DNA of 64,000 nucleotides, taken from NCBI RefSeq assembly GCF_024753215.1, contig NZ_JANUGV010000005.1, forward strand, positions 285,445 through 349,444, given 5' to 3'. Made by a program: the position numbers and the translations under genes. Positions 17,291 to 26,547 of this stretch are shown here, in pieces (the first letter of the stretch is position 1; each line of letters begins with the position of its first letter). Under the pieces are notes generated by a model. The model had not been told where the DNA came from. It was given only the letters and a program-made list of their open reading frames with translations, and made no database searches. This stretch comes from Massilia solisilvae (lineage in GTDB: Bacteria; Pseudomonadota; Gammaproteobacteria; Burkholderiales; Burkholderiaceae_D).

Positions 17291-18060
17291 GGCGGCTGCT
17301 GTTGTGGCTGGCGCTGGTGGCGCTGGTGGTGGCGCTGACGGTGCTGGCCTTCCTGCCGGCATCGTGGCTGGGACAGATGGTGGAACAGCAGACCGGCGGC
17401 CGTTTGACGCTGGGGGATGCGCAGGGTACGCTGTGGAACGGTTCAGCCTTCCTGGGCGGCGCACCGGGCGAGGGCGGGGCGGTGACGCCGCTGCTGCCGG
17501 GGCGCTTTGCCTGGCGCCTGTCGCCGGCGGTGCTGGTGGGGCGCGTGAGCATGCACGTGGAGAACCCGCAGGCGCTGTCGCAGCCGCTGGCGATCGAGGG
17601 CAGTTGGTCCGAGTGGCAGGTGAGCCCCGGCGAGCTGCTGCTGCCGGCCGCCGGGCTGGCCGGGCTGGGCGCGCCGCTGAACACGCTGGCGCCCACCGGC
17701 ACGATCAAGTTGAACTGGAACGCGCTCGAGGTGGCACGGCAGGGGCAGATGGTGGCGGTGACCGGCCGCACGGTGCTGTCGATGACCGACATGGGTTCGC
17801 GCATGTCGCCCATCAAACCGCTGGGCAGTTATGAAATGGCGATGGACTGGCACGGCCAGCAGGCTGCGCTGGTGTTGCGTACGCTGCGCGGGCCGCTGCT
17901 ACTGTCGGGAAATGGCAGCCTGCAAAACGGGCGCCTGCAGTTTTCCGGACAGGCCGAGGCGGCCGAAGGTTACGAGGACACGCTGGGCAACATGCTCAAT
18001 CTGTTGGGCCAGCGCCGAATGGTGAACGGCAAGAAAGTTATCGCGCTAGAGTTCAGATAA
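17287..18060 (+). CDS. gspN: type II secretion protein GspN
   Basis: GspN is an accessory T2SS inner-membrane protein that many systems lack. The 257-residue protein has one N-terminal transmembrane helix (about residues 3-24), and the remainder is beta-rich and periplasmic (QQTGGRLTLGDAQGTLWNGS, about residues 35-55, is typical of GspN). It lies between gspM (4-base overlap) and gspD (next base after its stop). Its role in secretion is not well defined. Confidence 0.88.
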   Translation: MRRLLLWLALVALVVALTVLAFLPASWLGQMVEQQTGGRLTLGDAQGTLWNGSAFLGGAPGEGGAVTPLLPGRFAWRLSPAVLVGRVSMHVENPQALSQPLAIEGSWSEWQVSPGELLLPAAGLAGLGAPLNTLAPTGTIKLNWNALEVARQGQMVAVTGRTVLSMTDMGSRMSPIKPLGSYEMAMDWHGQQAALVLRTLRGPLLLSGNGSLQNGRLQFSGQAEAAEGYEDTLGNMLNLLGQRRMVNGKKVIALEFR

Positions 18061-20337
18061 ATGAAAAAAAATATCCGTAGCACACTTACCCTGCCGGCCC
18101 TGCGCCGGACCGTGGCCGGCGCGATGCTGTGCTGTGCAGCCCTGGCGGCCGTGCCCGCCCCGACCTATGCCCAGAACGGCACGGCGGGTGGCGCGGCCCT
18201 CAACTTCGTCAATGCCGACATCGAATCGGTGATCAAGGCGGTCGGGCACTATACCGGCATGACCTTCATCATCGACCCGCGCGTCAAGGGCACGCTCACG
18301 CTGGTGTCCGAGCGGCCGCTGACCAAGGCGCAGGCGTTCCAGCTGCTCACCTCGCAGTTGCGCCTGCAGGGCTACGCGGTGGTCACCGGCGACGGCTTTG
18401 CCAAGGTGGTGCCGGAAGCGGAAGCCAAGCTGCAGGCGGCGCCGACCCAGGTCGGGGTGAAGGGCGCCAAGGTGCACGGCGACCAGATCGCGACCCAGAT
18501 CTACCACCTGTCCTACGAGTCGGCCGCCAACCTGACCGCGGTGCTGCGCCCGCTGGTGTCGCCCAACAACTCGATCATGGCCGACCCGGGCAACAACAGC
18601 CTGGTCATCACCGACTACGCCGACAACCTGCGGCGCCTGTCCAAGATCATCGCCGCGCTCGACGCGCCGGTCGCGGGCGACCTCGACGTGATCCAGATCC
18701 ACAACGGCATCGCCACCGACATCGCCACGCTGGCCACGCGCCTGATGGAGCCGGCCCCGGGCGGCGACTCGGGCCGCGTGACCGTGCTGGCCGACCCGCG
18801 CACCAACTCGGTGGTGGTGCGCGCGCCTTCGCCGGCCAAGGCGAACCATGCGCGCGCGCTGATTTCCAAGCTCGACAGGCCCACGCAGGAACTGGGCAAC
18901 GTGCACGTCGTGTACCTGAAGAACGCGGACGCAACGCGCGTGGCGCAGACCCTGCGCGCCGTGGTGTCGGGCGACGTGTCGGCCGCGCCGCAGGCAGGGC
19001 AGGGCACGCAGGGCGGCTCGATCCCGGCCGGCACGCTGGGCGGCGGCATGTCCGGCCAGGGCTCGGCCACCCAGCCGGTCGGCACGCAAAGCCCGACCGG
19101 CTTTGGCGGTCCGACCAACACCTTTGCCCAGCAGGGCCAGCAGGGCGGCGCCAATGCGCCGCAGGGGTCGGGCTTCATCCAGGCCGACACCTCCACCAAC
19201 AGCCTGATCATCACCGCCAACGATGCGATGTACCGCAACCTGCGCGGCGTGATCGACCAGCTCGACGTGCGCCGCGCCCAGGTCTACATCGAGGCGCTGG
19301 TGGTCGAGGTGACATCGAACAAGGCGTCCGACTTCGGCGTGCAGTGGGTGGGCCTGACCGGCAACGGCGCCAGCAGCTACCGCGTGGGCGGCCTGCAGTC
19401 GTTCGGCCAGGGCACGGTCAACAACATCGTCAACCTGGCGCTGGCCGCGCGCACCGGCCTTGGCAGCGGCAGCACCACGACCGCCAACCCGGCGCAGCTG
19501 GTGCCGGGCGGGCTGTCGATCGGCCTGTTCCACCAGTCGTCCGACGGCCAGCTGGGCCTGGGCGCGGTGCTGCACGCACTTGAAACGGACGGAAACGCCA
19601 ACATCTTGTCGACGCCGAACATGATCACGCTCGACAACGAACTGGCCACCATCAAGGTTGGCCAGAACGTACCAATCCTGAGCGGCTCGTACGTGACGAC
19701 GGGTGGCGCAGCCGGCAACCCGTTCACCACCATCGACCGCCGCGACGTGGGCCTGCTGCTGAAGGTGCGGCCGCAAATCTCCGAAGGCGGTACCATCAAG
19801 CTGGCGATCTACCACGAGAATTCGAGCGTGGACCGGTCGACGCTGAACTCGCCGTCGGGCATTACCACCAACGTGCGCGCGATCGAAAGCAACGTGCTGG
19901 CCGACGACGGCCAGATCGTCGTCCTCGGCGGCCTGATCGAGGACAACGAGAGCGACGGCGAGGAGCGCGTACACGGGCTGGCGAGCATCCCCGTCCTGGG
20001 CAACCTGTTCAAGACCCGGACCCGCGCCCGTACCAAGACCAACCTGATGGTATTCCTGCGCCCGGTGGTGGTGCGCAGCAAGGAGGCGACGGCCAGCATC
20101 ACGATGGACCGTTACGACTACATCCGCGCCGCCGGCGAAGTCGCTGTGCCGCCGAGTGGCGAGCCGCTGCTGCGCAACCTCGGGACGCCGGTCCTGCCGC
20201 TATTGACCAACGGCCAGCCGCCCACGGGCGGACAGATGGCCACGGTGCCGCCGCAACCGGCCCCGGCGCCCGCCAAGGGCGCCCAGCCGGGCGCGGCCAC
20301 GCCGGCAACGCCGGCGGCACCGCCGATCCAGAGATAA
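18061..20337 (+). CDS. gspD: type II secretion outer-membrane secretin GspD
   Basis: GspD forms the outer-membrane channel. The 758-residue protein has a signal peptide (about residues 1-38, ending TYAQ), an N0 domain starting LNFVNADIESVIKAVGHYTG, and N1-N3 domains. A glycine/glutamine-rich insert lies inside N3 (about residues 320-375). The secretin domain (about residues 400-655) includes VPILSGSYVTT and GLLLKVRPQISEGG. The last ~60 residues are rich in Pro and Ala; no pilotin motif is evident. The ATG directly follows the gspN stop. It is the first of the D-E-F-C half of the operon. Confidence 0.96.
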   Translation: MKKNIRSTLTLPALRRTVAGAMLCCAALAAVPAPTYAQNGTAGGAALNFVNADIESVIKAVGHYTGMTFIIDPRVKGTLTLVSERPLTKAQAFQLLTSQLRLQGYAVVTGDGFAKVVPEAEAKLQAAPTQVGVKGAKVHGDQIATQIYHLSYESAANLTAVLRPLVSPNNSIMADPGNNSLVITDYADNLRRLSKIIAALDAPVAGDLDVIQIHNGIATDIATLATRLMEPAPGGDSGRVTVLADPRTNSVVVRAPSPAKANHARALISKLDRPTQELGNVHVVYLKNADATRVAQTLRAVVSGDVSAAPQAGQGTQGGSIPAGTLGGGMSGQGSATQPVGTQSPTGFGGPTNTFAQQGQQGGANAPQGSGFIQADTSTNSLIITANDAMYRNLRGVIDQLDVRRAQVYIEALVVEVTSNKASDFGVQWVGLTGNGASSYRVGGLQSFGQGTVNNIVNLALAARTGLGSGSTTTANPAQLVPGGLSIGLFHQSSDGQLGLGAVLHALETDGNANILSTPNMITLDNELATIKVGQNVPILSGSYVTTGGAAGNPFTTIDRRDVGLLLKVRPQISEGGTIKLAIYHENSSVDRSTLNSPSGITTNVRAIESNVLADDGQIVVLGGLIEDNESDGEERVHGLASIPVLGNLFKTRTRARTKTNLMVFLRPVVVRSKEATASITMDRYDYIRAAGEVAVPPSGEPLLRNLGTPVLPLLTNGQPPTGGQMATVPPQPAPAPAKGAQPGAATPATPAAPPIQR

Positions 20338-20343
20338 GCCAAG

Positions 20344-21765
20344 ATGAACAACCTGTTGCCATACGCTTTCGCACGCGACCACGGCGTGCTCGCGCGTTCC
20401 AACGGCGACCCGGCGCAAAGCGTCGAAGTGCTCGTTTCCAATGCCACCGCCCCGGCCGCGATCGCCGAGGTGTCGCGCCGCTTCGGGCGCATCGCCCTGC
20501 GCCGCATGGAGCGCAGCGAGCTGGACGCGGCCATTGCCGCGGCCTATGCCGCCGCCGGCGGCGATGCCTCGCAGGTGGTGGACGAATTCGATGCCGACCT
20601 CGACCTGACCAAGCTGCTGCAGGACGTGCCGGCCATCGAAGACCTGCTCGAATCGTCGGACGACGCGCCGGTGATCCGCATGATCAACGCGCTGCTGACC
20701 CAGTCGCTGCGCGAGGGCGCGTCCGACATCCACATCGAGCCGTTCGAGCAGACGTCGGTGGTGCGCTTTCGCATCGACGGCGCGCTACGCGACATCGTGC
20801 GGCCCAAGAAGGCGATCCACGCCTCGCTGATCTCGCGCATCAAGATCATGAGCCAGCTGGACATCGCCGAAAAGCGCCTGCCGCAGGACGGCCGCATCAC
20901 CCTGCGCGTGGGCGGCAAGCCGGTCGACGTGCGCGTCTCGACCCTGCCCACCGGCCACGGCGAGCGCGCGGTGCTGCGTTTGCTGGACAAGGAAGCCGGG
21001 CGCCTCGACCTGGGCCACCTGGGCATGAGCGACGCGCTGCTGCCGCAGTTCGACAAGCTGATCAACCAGCCGCACGGCATCGTGCTGGTCACCGGACCGA
21101 CCGGTTCCGGTAAAACGACCACGCTGTACGCGGCGCTGTCGCGCCTGAATGCGGCCACCACCAACATCATGACGGTGGAGGACCCGATCGAATACGACCT
21201 GAACGGCATCGGCCAGACCCAGGTCAATCCGCGCATCGACATGACCTTTGCCAAGGCGCTGCGCGCGATCCTGCGCCAGGACCCGGACGTGATCATGATC
21301 GGCGAGATCCGCGACCTGGAAACCGCGCAGATCGCGGTGCAGGCCTCGCTCACCGGCCACCTGGTGCTGGCGACGCTGCACACCAACGATGCCGCCTCGG
21401 CCGTGACGCGTTTGCTGGACATGGGCATCGAACCGTTCCTGCTGTCCTCGTCGCTGCTGGGCGTGATGGCGCAGCGCCTCGTGCGCAAGCTCTGCCCGCA
21501 CTGCAAGAAGTTCGACGGCCAGACCTGGCATGCGGTCGGCTGCGAGCGCTGCGGCCACACCGGCTACCACGGCCGCGTGGGCGTGTACGAGCTGCTCGAA
21601 ACCACCGAAGAGATCCGTGCGCAGATCCACAACCGCGCCAGCGAAGCCGAGATCCGCGACAGCGCGCTGGCCACCGGCATGAGGACCATGCGCGAGGACG
21701 GCGAGCGCTGGATCCATGAAGGCGTCACCACGCAGGCCGAGCTGGTGCGCGTGACGAAGGACTGA
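20344..21765 (+). CDS. gspE: type II secretion ATPase GspE
   Basis: GspE is the cytoplasmic hexameric ATPase that drives pseudopilus assembly. The 473-residue protein has the N-terminal GspL-binding domain, Walker [10 protein letters not shown] (about residues 250-258), the Asp box VEDPIEYDL, Walker B-type [15 protein letters not shown] and the His box [15 protein letters not shown] tetracysteine zinc motif, CPHC (about 383-386) and CERC (about 401-404), is characteristic of GspE. It starts 6 bases after gspD and is followed by gspF 4 bases later. Confidence 0.97.
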   Translation: MNNLLPYAFARDHGVLARSNGDPAQSVEVLVSNATAPAAIAEVSRRFGRIALRRMERSELDAAIAAAYAAAGGDASQVVDEFDADLDLTKLLQDVPAIEDLLESSDDAPVIRMINALLTQSLREGASDIHIEPFEQTSVVRFRIDGALRDIVRPKKAIHASLISRIKIMSQLDIAEKRLPQDGRITLRVGGKPVDVRVSTLPTGHGERAVLRLLDKEAGRLDLGHLGMSDALLPQFDKLINQPHGIVLVTGPTGSGKTTTLYAALSRLNAATTNIMTVEDPIEYDLNGIGQTQVNPRIDMTFAKALRAILRQDPDVIMIGEIRDLETAQIAVQASLTGHLVLATLHTNDAASAVTRLLDMGIEPFLLSSSLLGVMAQRLVRKLCPHCKKFDGQTWHAVGCERCGHTGYHGRVGVYELLETTEEIRAQIHNRASEAEIRDSALATGMRTMREDGERWIHEGVTTQAELVRVTKD

Positions 21766-21769
21766 CGCC

Positions 21770-22990
21770 ATGCCGGCCTTTCGCTACGAAGCCGTCGATG
21801 CCGCGGGCGCGACCCGCAAAGGCGTCGTCAACGCCGACAGCCCCCGTTCGGCGCGCGCCGACCTGCGCACCCAGGGGCTGACACCGCTTGCCGTCGAGGC
21901 CATCTCGGCCCAGGTCGACGAGAGCGGCGCCGCCAGGAGCCGAGGCTTTGGCGAGCGCCTGTCGCAAAACGAGCTGGCGCTGTTCACCCGCCAGCTGGCC
22001 AGCCTGCTCGAAGCGGGGCTGCCGCTGGAACAAGCCTTCACCGCGCTGCTGGAGCAGGCCGAGCGCCCCTACGTGCGCGACCTGGTCGCCTCGATCCGTT
22101 CCGAAGTGATGGGCGGCGCCTCGTTCTCGGCCGCCCTGTCGCGCCACCCGCGCGACTTCGCCGAGATCTACCGCGCGCTGGTCACCTCGGGCGAGCAGAT
22201 CGGCCAGCTCGCGCGCGTGCTGTCGCGCCTGGCCGACTACATCGAGCGCCGCAACGCGCTGGTGCAGAAGGTGCGCCTGGCCTTCACCTACCCGGCGATC
22301 GTGACCTTCGTCGCATTCGCGATCGTGATCTTCCTGCTCACCTACGTGGTGCCGCAGATCGTGTCGGTGTTCGCCAACACCAAGCAAAAGCTGCCGGTGC
22401 TCACGGTGGTGATGCTGGGCGTGTCGAACTTCGTGCGCGCCTACGGCATTTATGTGGCGCTGGCGCTCATCGCCGCCTGGTTCGCGTGGCGGCGCGCGCT
22501 GCAGAACCCGGCGCTCAAGCTGCGCTGGCATGCCTGGCTGCTCGACGCGCCGGTGTACGGCAAGTTCGAGCGCAGCCTGAACACGGCGCGCTTTGCCAGC
22601 ACGCTGGCGATCACCACCGGCTCCGGCGTGCCAATCCTGAGGGCGCTCGACACCAGCCGCGATACGTTGTCCAATGTGGCCATGCGCGACCTGGTGGAGC
22701 AGGCCACGGCCAGCGTGCGCGAAGGCGTGAGCCTGGCGCGCGCGCTGTCGGCGCAAAAGCACTTCCCGCCGATGCTGGTGCACATGATCCGGGCCGGCGA
22801 GATCACCGGCGAGCTGCCGGCCATGCTCGAACGCGCGGCCAACTCGCAGCAGGCCGACCTGGAGCGGCGCACCCTGACCATCGCCGGCCTGCTCGAGCCG
22901 GTGCTGATCCTGGCCATGGGCCTGGTGGTGCTCCTGATCGTGCTGGCCGTGCTCATGCCTATCATCGAAATCAACCAGCTGGTGCGCTAA
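21770..22990 (+). CDS. gspF: type II secretion inner-membrane platform protein GspF
   Basis: GspF is the polytopic platform protein on which the pseudopilus assembles. The 406-residue protein has the two repeated GspF cytoplasmic domains (LALFTRQLASLLEAGLPLEQ near residue 67-86 and the second RFASTLAITTGSGVPILRAL near residue 274-293). Three hydrophobic segments are visible (about residues 172-195, 220-240 and 378-400). It starts 4 bases after gspE and is followed by gspC after 12 bases. Confidence 0.96.
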   Translation: MPAFRYEAVDAAGATRKGVVNADSPRSARADLRTQGLTPLAVEAISAQVDESGAARSRGFGERLSQNELALFTRQLASLLEAGLPLEQAFTALLEQAERPYVRDLVASIRSEVMGGASFSAALSRHPRDFAEIYRALVTSGEQIGQLARVLSRLADYIERRNALVQKVRLAFTYPAIVTFVAFAIVIFLLTYVVPQIVSVFANTKQKLPVLTVVMLGVSNFVRAYGIYVALALIAAWFAWRRALQNPALKLRWHAWLLDAPVYGKFERSLNTARFASTLAITTGSGVPILRALDTSRDTLSNVAMRDLVEQATASVREGVSLARALSAQKHFPPMLVHMIRAGEITGELPAMLERAANSQQADLERRTLTIAGLLEPVLILAMGLVVLLIVLAVLMPIIEINQLVR

Positions 22991-23002
22991 CCGAGGAGCC
23001 TA

Positions 23003-23701
23003 ATGAAGCGTCTGCCCATCGTCCTGACCCTGGTCGCCCTGATCGTGCTGGCCGCCTCGGTCGCGTACTGGATCCTGCAGCTGTACCAGCCGCCGCAGCG
23101 TCCGATCACGGCGCCGCCGCTGGCCGAGGCGCCCGAGCCCAGCATGGACGCGGCCGGCACCTTGTTCGGCGGGCAGGCGGCGGCGCAGGTGGCGACCAAC
23201 TACCAGCTGAGCGGAGTGATCTCGGCCGGAGCGCAGAGCGTGGCCATCATCTCGGCCAACGGCGGGCCGGCCAAGGCGCTGGTGATCGGCAAGGAAATCG
23301 CGCCGGGCGTGTCGGTGAGCGAGGTGCATGCGCGCTATGTGATGTTGTCCGACGGTGGCGTGATGAAGCGGATCGACCTGGCGCCGGATACCAAGGCGGC
23401 GGCGCCGATGGGGGCGGCAGTGGCGCCGGCGCCGGCGGCCGCGCCCTCGACGGCGGGCTCGGCGGAAGGCGACGTGGCGGGGCGGGGCGACGTGGGCGTG
23501 CATGACGAGCCACCGCCCGCTCCCGCACCGGCCCCCGCACCGGTCGCGCCCGCGCAGGCGCCGGCTCCCGGACCGAGCATCACGTCGCCACCGCTGACGC
23601 CGGGCGCGGTGCCGCAAGCGCCTGCCACCGCGCCGACCCAGATGCCGCCGCCGGTGCGCTCGCCGGGCAGCCCGGTCAGCCAGCCGCCGCAGTCAAGGTA
23701 G
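23003..23701 (+). CDS. gspC: type II secretion protein GspC (no PDZ domain)
   Basis: GspC links the inner-membrane platform to the secretin. The 232-residue protein has one transmembrane helix (about residues 8-25), the homology region that binds GspD (about residues 50-128, with YQLSGVISAGAQSVAIISAN and PGVSVSEVHARYVMLSDGGV), and then a Pro/Ala-rich tail of about 100 residues where other GspC proteins have a PDZ or coiled-coil domain. A family A repeat begins at its TAG stop codon (AGGTAGGGTGGGC), so the repeat has landed in or shaped the gene end. Assignment rests on the homology region and position in the operon. Confidence 0.85.
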   Translation: MKRLPIVLTLVALIVLAASVAYWILQLYQPPQRPITAPPLAEAPEPSMDAAGTLFGGQAAAQVATNYQLSGVISAGAQSVAIISANGGPAKALVIGKEIAPGVSVSEVHARYVMLSDGGVMKRIDLAPDTKAAAPMGAAVAPAPAAAPSTAGSAEGDVAGRGDVGVHDEPPPAPAPAPAPVAPAQAPAPGPSITSPPLTPGAVPQAPATAPTQMPPPVRSPGSPVSQPPQSR

Positions 23702-23804
23702 GGTGGGCGGGTTTCCCGCCCACGCGTCCAAGCGCGGCCAGCACAGCCCGTGCATCGAACCAAGGGCCGGTTGAACGCGTGGGCGGACAAGCCGCCCACC
23801 CTAC
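23698..23804. repeat. family A intergenic repeat, inverted pair
   Basis: A forward unit (23698-23731) overlaps the gspC stop codon, and a reverse unit spans 23771-23804, ending 7 bases before the stop of the convergent HTH regulator gene. Arms read GGGTGGGCGGG ... CCCGCCCACGCGTCCAA and TTGAACGCGTGGGCGG ... CCGCCCACCCTAC. The pair fills the convergent junction, where it could stop transcription from both sides. Confidence 0.85.
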
Positions 23805-23811
23805 GGACGCT

Positions 23812-24543
23812 TCACCGCCGCAGCGCGGTGAACGCCGCAAACTCCCACGACCTGAACCCCAGGAGAAGCGTGAACCCGTCACGCTCGTCCGGCGCCAGCC
23901 GCCGGTCGTTGCGGTGCAGCCGCGCCAGGTCGCCAGCCAGCTGGTGCAGCTTGTGCGCCAGCTCGTGCGCGCTGGCGAGCGACAGCCGCGCCGGCAGGCA
24001 CATCAGCGTTTCCCCGGGCCCGTCGAAGCGGCCGCTGAAGTAGTCCGCCACCACGTGCTGGCGGAAGAACTGCTGCACCGGCCCGTCCGGCAGCCAGCGG
24101 AACGCGTTCGACACGCGCAGGCTGTAGCGGTTGAGCGGCTTGAGCTCGATCAGGCCCAGCCGGTCCAGTTCGGCCATGTACTGGATGCATTCCGGCGTCG
24201 AGATCCGGTAGGTCTCCACCACCTGCTCCAGGCTCCAGTGGCCAAGGCAACAGATCGCCACCAGCAGCAAGCGCGGTTGCGCGACCAGCGAGGTTTCCTG
24301 TGGCATCGTCAGCGTGTCCGCGGCCGGCCGCGAATCGGCCGCGCGGCGCAGCACGTCCTCCAGCGCAATGCCGCACGCGGTGCAGATCTGCGACAGCCGC
24401 GACAGCGACATGTCCTTTTGCCCGAACATGCGCTTGACGCTCGATTCGCTCATCGCGATGCGCTCGGCCAGCGCCTTGTAGGTGATGCCGGCGGCGCGCA
24501 ACTCGGCGCGCAGCACATCGAGGACCAGTTCCGGTGAGCTCAT
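23812..24543 (-). CDS. XRE-type HTH transcriptional regulator with uncharacterised C-terminal domain
   Basis: The 243-residue protein has an N-terminal helix-turn-helix of the XRE/Cro type (residues about 8-65). It includes YKALAERIAMSESSVKRMFG and LSRLSQICTACGIALEDVL. A winged-helix-like segment (VVETYRISTPECIQYMAELD, GLIELKPLNRYSLRV) and an alpha-helical C-terminus rich in His and Leu follow. Its target and ligand are unknown. It is monocistronic, convergent with gspC, and its upstream gap contains family B repeats. No clear ribosome binding site precedes the ATG at 24543. I recall similar proteins in other Oxalobacteraceae but no functional study. Confidence 0.8.
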   Translation of the reverse strand: MSSPELVLDVLRAELRAAGITYKALAERIAMSESSVKRMFGQKDMSLSRLSQICTACGIALEDVLRRAADSRPAADTLTMPQETSLVAQPRLLLVAICCLGHWSLEQVVETYRISTPECIQYMAELDRLGLIELKPLNRYSLRVSNAFRWLPDGPVQQFFRQHVVADYFSGRFDGPGETLMCLPARLSLASAHELAHKLHQLAGDLARLHRNDRRLAPDERDGFTLLLGFRSWEFAAFTALRR

Positions 24544-24823
24544 GGGAAGACCTGTTGTTGTGAGGAAGGTATCGCAAGGTGATACCGAATGTACAACGCC
24601 GCGGTACTTCGCACAAGCTGCTGGCGCAAGCAGGGCGAACCGTAGACACTTTGATCATGTGGGGCCGGGACATGGGCTGGCATACCCGCAGTGGGCACAG
24701 GACGTGCCCACTTCCACCGAATCTTGCGTCGCGCCCTGGTGGCTGCGGCGCAACACGCATGGCCTGATCGCGGGCGCCCGTTGCGGGCGTCCGCAGGCGG
24801 CCGGTCGTTCCACGTAGCACAGG
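24544..24823. other. non-coding gap upstream of HTH regulator
   Basis: No credible gene is seen in this part of a 438-base gap. A perfect 9-bp stem-loop (AGTGGGCAC 24693-24701, GTGCCCACT 24707-24715) resembles a degenerate family A unit. A short direct/inverted motif AAGGTATCGC/AGGTGATACC lies close to the HTH gene start (around 24566-24584). It could be an autoregulatory operator, but that is a guess. Confidence 0.4.
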
Positions 24824-24960
24824 ACGTCGTCCCCGCGCAGGCGGGGACCCATGCTGAGTTGATCGCTACGCAGCCAGGGAACTTGCTGGGAATATCACTG
24901 CGGTGTGCACCAGTGTTGAGCACAATCAGTATGGATCCCCGCCTGCGCGGGGACGACGTG
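24824..24960. repeat. family B intergenic repeat, inverted pair
   Basis: Unit one (24824-24862) has GACGTCGTCCCCGCG, CAGGCGGGGACCCATGCTGAG; unit two (24924-24960) is its near reverse complement, ATGGATCCCCGCC ... GCGGGGACGACGT. Each folds into a GTCCCCGC/GCGGGGAC-type hairpin and the pair is separated by about 60 unrelated bases. This head-to-head layout is like a REP sandwich (BIME). It lies downstream of the hslVU operon and upstream of the HTH gene. Confidence 0.85.
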
Positions 24961-24981
24961 CGAACGGGAGTGGCAAGCTGT

Positions 24982-25188
24982 TTACTCCTCGTCCGGCACC
25001 AGCTTGACCTTCTTGAGCGCGCGCTTGGCGGCCGAGCGCTGGGCCGATTCGGTCTTCACGTGCGGCCCGGCCGACCGGTTCTTGGCGAACCCGGCAAACG
25101 GGTTGCGCGGCTTGCCCAGTGCGCTCGGCACGCCCGGCTTGGCGAGCAAGCGCATCTTCTGCCGGGTGGCCAGTGCCTTGTTCGCCAT
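24982..25188 (-). CDS. small basic hypothetical protein downstream of hslU
   Basis: A 68-residue basic protein (about a quarter Lys/Arg) that I do not recognise. It reads MANKALATRQKMRLLAKPGV at its start and KRALKKVKLVPDEE at its end, with no hydrophobic segment, so it should be soluble, perhaps nucleic-acid or ribosome binding. It lies 12 bases after the hslU stop in the same direction, so it is almost certainly co-transcribed with hslVU. A purine-rich GGGGGGACGGCG precedes the ATG. A family B repeat pair follows its stop. Confidence 0.65.
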   Translation of the reverse strand: MANKALATRQKMRLLAKPGVPSALGKPRNPFAGFAKNRSAGPHVKTESAQRSAAKRALKKVKLVPDEE

Positions 25189-25200
25189 CGCCGTCCCCCC

Positions 25201-26535
25201 TTACAGCACGTAGCGCGACAGGTCTTCGTTCACCGACAGCTTGTCCAGCCGCTCGTTGACGTAGGCCGTGTCGACCGTGACGGTTTTGCCGCTCGATTCG
25301 GTCGCGGAGAACGAGATTTCCTCGAGCAGCTTTTCCATCACCGTGTACAGGCGCCGCGCGCCGATGTTTTCGGTGCGCTCGTTGACCGAGAACGCGATCT
25401 CGGCCAGCCGGTGGATGCCGTCCTTGGCGAATTCGAGCTGCACGCCCTCGGTCGCCAGCAGCGCCTGGTACTGCTTGGTCAGGCTGGCGTCGGTCGAGGT
25501 CAGGATGCTCTCGAAGTCCGCGATCGACAGCGACTCCAGTTCGACCCGGATCGGGAAGCGGCCCTGCAGCTCCGGGATCAGGTCCGACGGCTTGGACAGG
25601 TGGAACGCGCCCGAGGCGATGAACAGGATGTGGTCGGTGCGGATCATGCCGTACTTGGTGTTGACCGTGGTGCCCTCGACCAGCGGCAGCAGGTCGCGCT
25701 GCACGCCCGCGCGCGAGACGTCCGCGCCGCCATGCTCGCTGCGCGAGGCGATCTTGTCGATCTCGTCGAGGAACACGATGCCGTTCTGCTCGACGTTGGC
25801 GATCGCCTTCTGCTTGAGCTCCTCATCGTTGATGAGCTTGGCCGCTTCTTCCTCGGCCAGCACCTTCATCGCGTCCTTGATCTTCATCTTGCGCGGCTTC
25901 TTGCGGCCCGCGCCGACGCCGGCGAACATGCCCTTGATCTGCTCGGTCATCTCTTCCATGCCGGGCGGCGCCATGATTTCCATCTGCGGGCTGGCCTCGG
26001 CCACCTCGATCTCGATGTCGCGGTCGTCGAGCTGGCCCTCGCGCAGGCGCTTGCGGAAGGTGGCGCGGGTGGTGTCGTTGTCCTTGTTCTCGCTGGCGGC
26101 CACGTTGAAGCCGAAGTCGCGCGGCGGCGGCACCAGGATGTCGATGATGCGGTCCTCGGCCGCGTCCTCGGCGCGCTGGCGCACCTTCTTCATCTCGCTG
26201 GCGCGGGTCTGCTTGATGCCGATGTCCACCAGGTCGCGCACGATCGTGTCCACGTCGCGGCCCACATAGCCGACCTCGGTGAACTTGGTGGCTTCGATCT
26301 TGATGAACGGCGCATCGGCCAGCTTGGCCAGGCGGCGCGCGATCTCGGTCTTGCCCACGCCGGTCGGGCCGATCATCAGGATGTTCTTCGGCGTGATCTC
26401 GTGGCGCAGCGGCTCCTCGACCTGCTGGCGGCGCCAGCGGTTGCGCAGCGCGATCGAGACCGCGCGCTTGGCCTTGGCCTGGCCGACCACGTGCTTGTCC
26501 AGTTCCGAGACGATTTCCAGGGGTGTCATGTTCAT
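25201..26535 (-). CDS. hslU: HslU, ATPase subunit of the HslVU protease
   Basis: HslU is the AAA+ unfoldase that feeds substrates to HslV. The 444-residue protein has an N-terminal [19 protein letters not shown], Walker [10 protein letters not shown] (about residues 56-64), an intermediate (I) domain rich in charged residues (about residues 110-240) and Walker B IVFLDEID (about residue 248-255). The C-terminus ends NEDLSRYVL, the tail that inserts into HslV. Two in-frame ATGs (26535 and 6 bases later) are possible. It follows hslV by 12 bases. Confidence 0.97.
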   Translation of the reverse strand: MNMTPLEIVSELDKHVVGQAKAKRAVSIALRNRWRRQQVEEPLRHEITPKNILMIGPTGVGKTEIARRLAKLADAPFIKIEATKFTEVGYVGRDVDTIVRDLVDIGIKQTRASEMKKVRQRAEDAAEDRIIDILVPPPRDFGFNVAASENKDNDTTRATFRKRLREGQLDDRDIEIEVAEASPQMEIMAPPGMEEMTEQIKGMFAGVGAGRKKPRKMKIKDAMKVLAEEEAAKLINDEELKQKAIANVEQNGIVFLDEIDKIASRSEHGGADVSRAGVQRDLLPLVEGTTVNTKYGMIRTDHILFIASGAFHLSKPSDLIPELQGRFPIRVELESLSIADFESILTSTDASLTKQYQALLATEGVQLEFAKDGIHRLAEIAFSVNERTENIGARRLYTVMEKLLEEISFSATESSGKTVTVDTAYVNERLDKLSVNEDLSRYVL

Positions 26536-26547
26536 GTTGGGTACCGC

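Noticed and set aside
24824..24960. Repeats considered as a CRISPR array
   Set aside because: Copies are inverted pairs with hairpin arms scattered over the window, not direct repeats with regular spacers, and no cas gene is near.
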